DNA of 5,502 bases from contig OMQE01000152.1 in assembly GCA_900313155.1 (NCBI GenBank), positions 1 to 5,502 of the forward strand. Direction: 5' to 3'. This document shows positions 1-4,464 of this stretch, in pieces; within the stretch, counting starts at the first letter, position 1, and every line of letters starts with the position of its first letter. Both the position numbers and the translations under genes were made by a program. This stretch comes from an uncultured Rhodospirillaceae bacterium. GTDB taxonomy: Bacteria; Pseudomonadota; Alphaproteobacteria; RF32; CAG-239. Under the pieces are notes generated by a model that was not told the origin of the DNA, ran no database searches, and saw only the letters and a program-made list of their open reading frames with translations.

Positions 1-561
1 GCTCAAATAAAGCAACAACCAACGCCGACAAACAACAATTCTGTTCAATCGAACATACTATCGGAAAAACCTGTAAATCCTAAAGCAAAACGTGCTTATA
101 ATTTGGTTAAAAAACCTCCTTTGACTGATTTAGACTTACGTAATATTGTGGCGGCAATGCTGTTATATCCGGAATTGATTGGGCAATATGAAGAGCGTTT
201 GTCATCTTTTGAAATCGGGCGTTCGGCTATGGCAAAAATATTGCTGGATATTATTGAAATTCATCAGGAAGAAGAGCATCTGGACAGCGATATTTTGCTT
301 GAAAAGGTCAAGCTCAATTTTATCGGTGAAATAGGCGATTTATGGGAACTCAATATGTATCGGCAACAAAAATTGAGTATGTCTGAACTTAATGCGCAAA
401 TCAATAACAGCTTAACCGTTATTCAACTCAAACAAATTGATGCTGATATTAAGGAATGTATGAACCTGATGCAAAATCAACCGACTGACTTGGAAGAAAT
501 CAACAGCCGCTATCAACAGCTGATTAAAGAACGCAATGCTCTGATTTTATCTCAAGAATAA
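1..561 (+). CDS. dnaG: DNA primase DnaG, C-terminal fragment (5' end outside window)
   Basis: The frame is open from the first base to the TAA at 559-561, giving 186 residues of a longer protein. A TTG at 103 is not a credible start because the frame continues upstream and no ribosome site precedes it. The first 35 or so residues are rich in Gln, Asn, Pro and Lys and look like a flexible linker. After that comes an all-helical domain beginning LTDLDLRNIVAAMLLYPELI, with a later LDSDILLEKV helix and a long C-terminal helical hairpin. Linker plus helical bundle with an early 'hP-E-L' motif fits the DnaB-helicase-binding domain of alphaproteobacterial primases. In that family this domain recruits primase to the replicative helicase so that RNA primers are made at the fork. 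The TOPRIM and zinc domains would lie upstream, so the name rests on the least conserved part of the protein. No rpoD follows. Confidence 0.75.
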   Translation, partial: AQIKQQPTPTNNNSVQSNILSEKPVNPKAKRAYNLVKKPPLTDLDLRNIVAAMLLYPELIGQYEERLSSFEIGRSAMAKILLDIIEIHQEEEHLDSDILLEKVKLNFIGEIGDLWELNMYRQQKLSMSELNAQINNSLTVIQLKQIDADIKECMNLMQNQPTDLEEINSRYQQLIKERNALILSQE

Positions 562-583
562 AATTAAATAGCATCTGAAGATA

Positions 584-647
584 TAAAAACAAAAAAACAA
601 TTTGCTCCTTTGCATAAGGCTGAAAGATAACCCCGCAAAGAAGCAAA
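584..647 (-). terminator. Rho-independent terminator of the ffh-rplS operon
   Basis: Arms 601-613 (TTTGCTCCTTTGC) and 635-647 (GCAAAGAAGCAAA) form a 13-bp stem with a 21-nt loop. Read on the minus strand the one imperfect position is a G-U wobble, so the stem is continuous; on the plus strand it is a C-A mismatch. On the minus strand the hairpin is followed by TTGTTTTTTTGTTTTT (600-585). Both features mark it as the end of the minus-strand operon, about 30 nt after the rplS stop. The plus strand has no T-run after the hairpin, so it is a poor terminator for dnaG. The large loop is the only weak point. Confidence 0.8.
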
Positions 648-675
648 CCTGTAATTTACTAATCTGACGTATTAC

Positions 676-1077
676 TTATTTTTTAGTAACGATACCGCTG
701 TTCACGTCTTTAACCGATACCGACAAATCGTCCGCAATACGAGCTGAACGACCGCGCAAAGCACGCAAGAAATACAATTTAGCCCGACGAACTTTACCTA
801 CACGAGAAACTTCAATCTTGGCAACATTCGGAGAATATAACGGGAACACACGTTCCACACCTTCACCGAACGAAATCTTACGAACTGTAAAGGAAGAATT
901 CAAACCGTCATTTTTACGTGCAATGCAAACACCTTCATAAATTTGAATACGTTCACGATCGCCTTCTTTAACTTTGGTGTGAACACGCAAAGTATCACCC
1001 GGCTTGAAAATCGGCATATTTTTGCCTTCCATCAACTTTTCAATTTGCTCTTTTTCAATATTTTCAATAATGTTCAT
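676..1077 (-). CDS. rplS: 50S ribosomal protein L19
   Basis: L19 is a component of the large subunit located near the 30S-50S interface. The 133-residue product carries family signatures in order: FKPGDTLRVHTKV (residues 24-36), IQIYEGVCIA (44-53), FTVRKISFGEGVERVFPL (63-80), and IEVSRVGKVRRAKLYFLR (88-105), followed by GRSARI. It is about 18 residues longer than E. coli L19 (115), through a C-terminal tail ending in VTKK. The ATG at 1077 is preceded by AAAGGT (1085-1090) at a spacing of 7 nt, which supports this start. It is the last gene of the operon, 55 nt after trmD and just ahead of a strong terminator. A possible promoter sits in the gap with trmD. The sequence shows no sign of damage. 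Confidence 0.97.
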   Translation of the reverse strand: MNIIENIEKEQIEKLMEGKNMPIFKPGDTLRVHTKVKEGDRERIQIYEGVCIARKNDGLNSSFTVRKISFGEGVERVFPLYSPNVAKIEVSRVGKVRRAKLYFLRALRGRSARIADDLSVSVKDVNSGIVTKK

Positions 1078-1100
1078 TTTTTTTACCTTTATGTTAGTTT

Positions 1101-1136
1101 GTTATTCTCTATACACCGGAATCTGTTGTAAATCAA
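1101..1136 (-). promoter_or_regulatory. Candidate internal promoter for rplS
   Basis: On the minus strand TTGATT (1136-1131, overlapping the trmD stop codon) and TATAGA (1113-1108) are separated by exactly 17 nt. Each hexamer matches the sigma-70 consensus at 4 of 6 positions. Transcription would start near 1101, leaving a leader of about 23 nt before the rplS ATG. In an AT-rich genome a 4+4 match can arise by chance, so this is tentative. It would let L19 be made independently of trmD. Confidence 0.35.
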
Positions 1137-1813
1137 GTATTTTTTTCCAACAAATCCGGCCGACGTTGTTTTGTTATTTGAAGAGCCTGTTCTTTTTGCC
1201 ATTTGGCAACATTTTCATGATGACCGCTCAATAGAATTTCGGGCACCTTACGCCCCTTCCACTCTATCGGTCTGGTATATTGCGGATATTCCAGCAATTG
1301 GGTTTCGAAACTTTCGTTTTCGATAGATGCTGCATTTCCCAACACCCCCGGTAACAATCGCACAATTGCATCTAGCATAATCATTGCGGCCTGTTCACCG
1401 CCGGTCAGAATATAATCGCCGATACTGATTTCTTCGATGTCATATTCTTCCAGCACTCGTTCATCTATTCCCTCAAAGCGTCCGCAAATAATCATCAACT
1501 CATTAAGTTTGCTTAATTCGCGAACCTTTGCTTGTGTTAAAGGCTTGCCTTTCGGACTCATATAGATAATTTTTTCGCCGTTATGCTGATGCTCTATTGC
1601 TGCACCCAACACATCAGGACGCATAATCATTCCGGCACCGCCGCCACAAGGCGTGTCATCAACCGAACCATGTTTATCAAACGCATAATCCCGAATGTTG
1701 ACAGCATCCAACGACCAAATATTTTCTTTCAAAGCTCTACCGGTGAGCGAAGTTCCCAAAAAACCAGGGAAAATTTCCGGAAAAATCGTTAAGATTTTAG
1801 CTCTGAAAGTCAT
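1133..1813 (-). CDS. trmD: tRNA (guanine37-N1)-methyltransferase TrmD
   Basis: TrmD transfers a methyl group from S-adenosylmethionine to G37 next to the anticodon of tRNAs that read CNN, CCN and CGG-type codons, preventing +1 frameshifts. The 226-residue protein shows the SPOUT-fold hallmarks: FPEIF (11-15), VDDTPCGGGAGMIMRPD (51-67), MSPKGKPLTQ (85-94), ICGRFEGIDERV (109-120), the trefoil-knot segment ISIGDYILTGGE (129-140), RLLPGVLGN (152-160), LEYPQYTRP (174-182) and VPEILLSGHHENVAKW (190-205). The catalytic-site Arg is present (R152). The residue aligned with the general-base Asp169 of the E. coli and H. influenzae enzymes is Glu (E167). It is shorter than E. coli TrmD (255) because it ends soon after the RRPDLLE motif. 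The ATG follows the rimM stop with no gap, and its ribosome site lies inside rimM. Confidence 0.97.
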   Translation of the reverse strand: MTFRAKILTIFPEIFPGFLGTSLTGRALKENIWSLDAVNIRDYAFDKHGSVDDTPCGGGAGMIMRPDVLGAAIEHQHNGEKIIYMSPKGKPLTQAKVRELSKLNELMIICGRFEGIDERVLEEYDIEEISIGDYILTGGEQAAMIMLDAIVRLLPGVLGNAASIENESFETQLLEYPQYTRPIEWKGRKVPEILLSGHHENVAKWQKEQALQITKQRRPDLLEKNT

Positions 1814-2347
1814 CTATTTTATGTCCTCATCATCGTCTTTGGCATAAACCATAGTTGCCGACGAAACAATGATATATCCGTGTTCAATATCAATGGTAGG
1901 CACATATTGTTCGGTAAACGGCAAAAGTTCCGTTTCTTTCTGTCCGGTTAGTTTAATTTCAATAATCTCTCCGGCGCCGAAATTTTCAAACCCGACAACA
2001 CTCCCTATTTTATTATCCGGTGTTTTCAAACAAACATTTAAGCCGACAATATCGCCCTTATAAAATTCGTTTTCTTCCAACTCCGGCAATGCGTCGCGCG
2101 GCACATATAGTTCCGTCCCGACCAAGGTTTCTGCCTCATTACGCGTTTCAACACCTTTAATTTTAACGCGCACATTGCTTGAACTCATACCTAAAACTTT
2201 TAAGGAAAACTGGCGGCTGGCATCTTTGTTTTCCGCTACCCCGAATTTATCAAGGTCGGTCGGATTTTTAGTCTGGCTTTGCACCTTGACCTCACCACGA
2301 ATACCGTGAACGGCAACAATTTTACCAATACAAATCCGTTCGTTCAT
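1814..2347 (-). CDS. rimM: Ribosome maturation factor RimM
   Basis: RimM binds S19 and assists maturation of the 30S head and 16S rRNA processing. The 177-residue product matches the family in length and layout. The N-terminal RimM domain has ICIGKIVAVHGIRGEVKV (5-22), VRVKIKGVETRNEAETLVGT (59-78) and LYVPRDALPELEENEFY (80-96). The PRC-barrel domain has DIVGLNVCL (99-107), IGSVVGFENFGAGEIIEI (114-131) and LLPFTEQYVPTIDIEHGYIIV (141-161). The conserved Y-x-x-D and LLPFT...VP elements are intact, and the protein ends in a short acidic tail. The ATG at 2347 has AAAGGA at 2358-2363, 10 nt upstream, plus a closer AAGG that is probably too near to be used. It follows rpsP after 59 nt and abuts trmD, the usual operon order. 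Confidence 0.96.
   Translation of the reverse strand: MNERICIGKIVAVHGIRGEVKVQSQTKNPTDLDKFGVAENKDASRQFSLKVLGMSSSNVRVKIKGVETRNEAETLVGTELYVPRDALPELEENEFYKGDIVGLNVCLKTPDNKIGSVVGFENFGAGEIIEIKLTGQKETELLPFTEQYVPTIDIEHGYIIVSSATMVYAKDDDEDIK
1824..1828 (-). promoter_or_regulatory. trmD ribosome binding site inside the rimM 3' end
   Basis: GAGGA on the minus strand, 10 nt before the trmD ATG, lies within the last rimM codons. With the rimM TAG touching the trmD ATG, ribosomes finishing rimM end directly on the trmD start. This favours coupled translation and supports the start chosen for trmD. Confidence 0.6.
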
Positions 2348-2406
2348 TACCTTAAAGTCCTTTCCTTAGGCTCAAAATAACCACTTAATTTTTACGTTAC
2401 TGAAAA

Positions 2407-2808
2407 TTATTCAGCTTCTGCAGCCGGTTCGGCTTCAGTTGCAGCGGCAGCAGCGGCTTCTGCAGCAGCGGCAGCTTTTGCTTCTTTTTCCTTCAATCTT
2501 TCCAAAGCTTTGGCTTTAGGAGCAGATTTCTTTGGTTGTTCAACCATTGTCGGTGCTGCACATAAACCCAAGTTAGCAAAGATTTTTTGCAGTCTTTCGG
2601 TCGGTTGAGCACCTTTAGACAACCAAGCGCTTACCTTTTCTTTGTCAACCACAACTCTGTTTTCGTTATCTTGAGGCAACAACGGATTGTATGCACCCAA
2701 TTTTTCAATATATCTACCGTCGCGCGGTGCTCTTGCATCGGCTGCAACAATATGATAATACGGACGTTTTTTAGAACCGCCACGAGATAATCTGATACGA
2801 ACTGCCAT
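2407..2808 (-). CDS. rpsP: 30S ribosomal protein S16 with long C-terminal extension
   Basis: S16 is an early-binding 30S assembly protein. Residues 1-82 form the standard core: MAVRIRLSRGGSKKRPYYHI (1-20), VAADARAPRDGRYIEKLGAY (21-40), NPLLPQ, and the helical segment KVSAWLSKGAQPTERLQKIF (58-77). E. coli S16 stops at 82 residues; this one continues to 133. The extension starts with a Lys/Pro linker and a helix-like LERLKEKEAK segment, then becomes an Ala/Glu tract ending AEAE. Such tails on S16 are known in alphaproteobacteria, and I infer that it is a flexible surface tail. The ATG at 2808 has a strong ribosome site AAAGGAAA (2814-2821) 5 nt upstream. It lies 35 nt after ffh, in the same transcription unit. 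Confidence 0.97.
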   Translation of the reverse strand: MAVRIRLSRGGSKKRPYYHIVAADARAPRDGRYIEKLGAYNPLLPQDNENRVVVDKEKVSAWLSKGAQPTERLQKIFANLGLCAAPTMVEQPKKSAPKAKALERLKEKEAKAAAAAEAAAAAATEAEPAAEAE

Positions 2809-2843
2809 TTTTATTTCCTTTCAATATACTAGCGTTCATTTTC

Positions 2844-4223
2844 CTAAAACGGAAAATTATTTTTCATTCCCCCCGGCATTTTGCCGAACGGATTACCTTT
2901 TAACAACTTGGCTATCGACGACAAACCGCCGAATTTGCCCATTTTTTTCATCATTGTTGACATTTGCTCATAAGATTTAAGCAAAACGTTAACATCGTGA
3001 ACTTCAACACCGGCACCAGCCGCAATCCGCCGTTTGCGTGAAGCCTTGATAATATCGGGATGCGCACGTTCTTCTTTGGTCATTGAAAGAATAATCGCTT
3101 CCTGAGATTTCATCAGTTTATCGCCCACACCGGATTCTTCAATCTGTGCCTGAAATTTAGACAACCCCGGAAGCATACCTATAATACTCCCTACACTGCC
3201 CAATTTTTTCATTTGTTGCATCTGGCTCAACATATCGTTCAAATCAAAAGAACCTTTGAACATTTTGTTAGCCATTTGCTCGGCTTCTGCCCGATTAACG
3301 TTTTCCATGGCTTTTTCAACCAGGCTCACCACATCGCCCTGCCCTAAAATTCGGCCGGCAACACGGTCTGCATGAAATTCCTCAATATCATCAAGTTTTT
3401 CACCCGTGCCTAAAAACTTAATCGGCGCACCTGCCACCATTTTCATCGACAAAGCCGCACCGGCGCGCGAGGTACCATCCATACGTGTCAGCACCAAACC
3501 GCTCACACCAACTTTGTCATTAAATTCTTTTGCCACATTGCAAGCTTCTTGCCCGATAAGAGCATCAGCCACCAACAATGTTTCAGTCGGATTCGCCATT
3601 TTTTTGACTTCCGCCGCTTCGTTCATCAAATTTTCATCAATTTGCAAACGACCGGCAGAATCCAAAATCAGCAAGTCATACACACCGTTTTTTGCCGTTT
3701 CTATCGCCCGTTTGGTAATATCTAACGGTTTTTGACCGGCAATAATCGGCAATACATCAACTTCAATTTGTTTGCCAAGCTGGGCTAATTGCTCTTGTGC
3801 CGCCGGACGATAAATATCCAGCGAGGCCAGCAAAATACGCTTGTTTTTCTTCAATTTTTTTGCAATTTTTGCTGCTGTTGTGGTTTTACCCGAACCTTGC
3901 AGACCAACCAGCAAAAACACCACCGGTGCCGGCGCATTAAAATTAAGCTCCGTATTTTCGGCACCCAGTAATTTAACCAGTTCATCGTGCACAATTTTAA
4001 TAACCATTTGCCCCGGCTGAACCGATTTAACCACCTTCTCACCCAAAGCTTCGGTTTTAACATTAGCAATAAAGTCTTTAACCACCGAAAGAGATACATC
4101 GGCTTCCAAAAGCGCCACGCGAATTTCGCGCATGGCATCGTCAATATCTTTTTCAGAGAGAACACCGCGAGATGTTATCTTTGCAAAAGCTTGGCTGAGC
4201 CGATTTGTTAAACTTTCAAACAT
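2844..4223 (-). CDS. ffh: Signal recognition particle GTPase Ffh (SRP54)
   Basis: Ffh binds 4.5S RNA and signal sequences of nascent membrane proteins, then docks with FtsY to deliver ribosomes to the membrane. I choose the ATG at 4223 (459 residues) rather than one 10 codons upstream at 4253: MFESLTNRLSQAF is the usual Ffh N-terminus, and only 4223 has a ribosome site. Residues 1-90 are the helical N domain, including RVALLEADV (35-43). In the G domain are the P-loop GLQGSGKTTTAAKIA (107-121), DIYRPAAQEQL (136-146), G3 DSAGR (188-192), G4 TRMD (246-249) and GTGEK (272-276). The M domain starts near 315 and contains MLPG (350-353) and the RNA-binding SRKRRIAAGAG (395-405). G3 normally reads DTAGR, and the closing loop normally reads DARGG but here is TSRAG. 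All essential residues seem intact, so it is probably functional. It is the first gene of the operon. Confidence 0.97.
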   Translation of the reverse strand: MFESLTNRLSQAFAKITSRGVLSEKDIDDAMREIRVALLEADVSLSVVKDFIANVKTEALGEKVVKSVQPGQMVIKIVHDELVKLLGAENTELNFNAPAPVVFLLVGLQGSGKTTTAAKIAKKLKKNKRILLASLDIYRPAAQEQLAQLGKQIEVDVLPIIAGQKPLDITKRAIETAKNGVYDLLILDSAGRLQIDENLMNEAAEVKKMANPTETLLVADALIGQEACNVAKEFNDKVGVSGLVLTRMDGTSRAGAALSMKMVAGAPIKFLGTGEKLDDIEEFHADRVAGRILGQGDVVSLVEKAMENVNRAEAEQMANKMFKGSFDLNDMLSQMQQMKKLGSVGSIIGMLPGLSKFQAQIEESGVGDKLMKSQEAIILSMTKEERAHPDIIKASRKRRIAAGAGVEVHDVNVLLKSYEQMSTMMKKMGKFGGLSSIAKLLKGNPFGKMPGGMKNNFPF

Positions 4224-4345
4224 TAAAGCCTTATCCTTTTGTATAACAAACAAATTTACGCCAGTGTGCGAACCCTCGCTGACTGACGGAACTCCTTAGA
4301 GTCACTATTTTTACGGCATTTTCAATGGTAAAAATTCTCTAAATT
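4224..4345 (-). promoter_or_regulatory. Structured 5' leader of the ffh operon
   Basis: From the predicted transcription start (about 4345) to the ffh ATG is roughly 120 nt with no credible reading frame. In transcript order it can fold into three stem-loops. The first pairs 4328-4335 with 4307-4314 (8 bp, AU-rich, 13-nt loop). The second pairs 4299-4303 with 4290-4294 (5 bp, 4-nt loop). The third pairs 4282-4288 with 4259-4265 (7 bp with one G-U), then a 2x2 internal loop, then 4276-4279 with 4268-4271 (4 bp) around a 4-nt loop. I recognise no riboswitch class or known r-protein leader. None has a T-run after it, so they are not obvious attenuators. The leader function is inference. Confidence 0.4.
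4229..4241 (-). promoter_or_regulatory. ffh ribosome binding site (decides the start codon)
   Basis: The minus strand reads AAAAGGATAAGG just upstream of the ATG at 4223: AAGG ends 5 nt before it and AAAAGGAT ends 10 nt before it. The alternative ATG at 4253 has no purine-rich site. A small hairpin (4238-4242 with 4246-4250, 5 bp, 3-nt loop) touches the upstream edge of this site. Confidence 0.65.
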
Positions 4346-4351
4346 CGCTCT

Positions 4352-4402
4352 TTTATACGCCACAAAATCCTTATTGTCAAGCATTTTTATAGTTTTTTTT
4401 TA
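4352..4402 (-). promoter_or_regulatory. Sigma-70-type promoter of the ffh-rpsP-rimM-trmD-rplS operon
   Basis: On the minus strand a perfect -35 TTGACA (4380-4375) and a 5-of-6 match -10 TATAAA (4357-4352) are separated by exactly 17 nt. Directly upstream, 4381-4402 is almost pure A/T with a run of nine As and a second A-tract, resembling an UP element bound by the RNA polymerase alpha subunit. Downstream of the -10 the sequence is AGAGCG, and the start is expected near 4345. Strong promoters of this kind are typical for ribosomal-protein operons. The upstream flank directly follows the gyrA terminator, which marks a separate transcription unit. Confidence 0.8.
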
Positions 4403-4438
4403 CAAAAATAAACGCCCTATTTTTACGATAAGGCGTTT
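4403..4438 (-). terminator. Rho-independent terminator of gyrA
   Basis: Arms 4428-4438 (ATAAGGCGTTT) and 4410-4420 (AAACGCCCTAT) pair over 11 bp around a 7-nt loop. The single imperfect position is a G-U wobble in the minus-strand RNA. A short U-rich tail (ATTTTTG, 4409-4403) follows the stem on the minus strand. It begins 26 nt after the gyrA stop codon and ends directly at the A-tract of the ffh promoter. Confidence 0.78.
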
Positions 4439-4464
4439 AAGATTATTGTTATCTGAAAAATGAC

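Noticed and set aside
103..561. TTG at 103 as the start of a separate 152-residue protein
   Set aside because: The frame is open to the window edge and no ribosome site precedes the TTG; it is better read as part of a longer DnaG.
656..689. TTACTAA / TTAGTAA inverted repeat across the rplS stop codon
   Set aside because: Only 7 AT-rich base pairs with a 20-nt loop; it is weak compared with the adjacent terminator and likely to be chance.
2348..2406. Possible regulatory hairpin or terminator in the rpsP-rimM gap
   Set aside because: Only a 4-bp GGUU/AGCC stem and a CCTAAGG palindrome are visible, with no T-run; there is not enough to call an attenuator.
2770..2839. Short reading frame starting at an ATG at 2839 (minus strand) between ffh and rpsP, running into rpsP
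   Set aside because: About 22 codons, weak ribosome site, overlaps the conserved rpsP start out of frame and shows no recognisable features.
3406..3735. Plus-strand open frame of 109 codons opposite ffh, with similar shorter ones opposite rplS, trmD, rimM, rpsP and gyrA
   Set aside because: All lie antisense to strongly conserved genes, show no recognisable protein motifs and have no convincing ribosome sites; they are by-products of the coding strand.
3851..4165. Minus-strand frame of 104 codons overlapping ffh in another frame
   Set aside because: Ffh N- and G-domain motifs are unambiguous in the main frame; the Trp/Cys/Met-rich product looks like an out-of-frame translation.
4224..4253. 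Ffh start at 4253, giving 10 extra residues
   Set aside because: No ribosome site upstream, and the MFESL N-terminus at 4223 matches the family with a good ribosome site.
4254..4464. 4.5S RNA or tRNA gene in the gyrA-ffh gap
   Set aside because: There is no GGAA tetraloop or conserved SRP RNA core on either strand, and no tRNA cloverleaf or T-loop sequence in a suitable context; the stem-loops fit an mRNA leader better.
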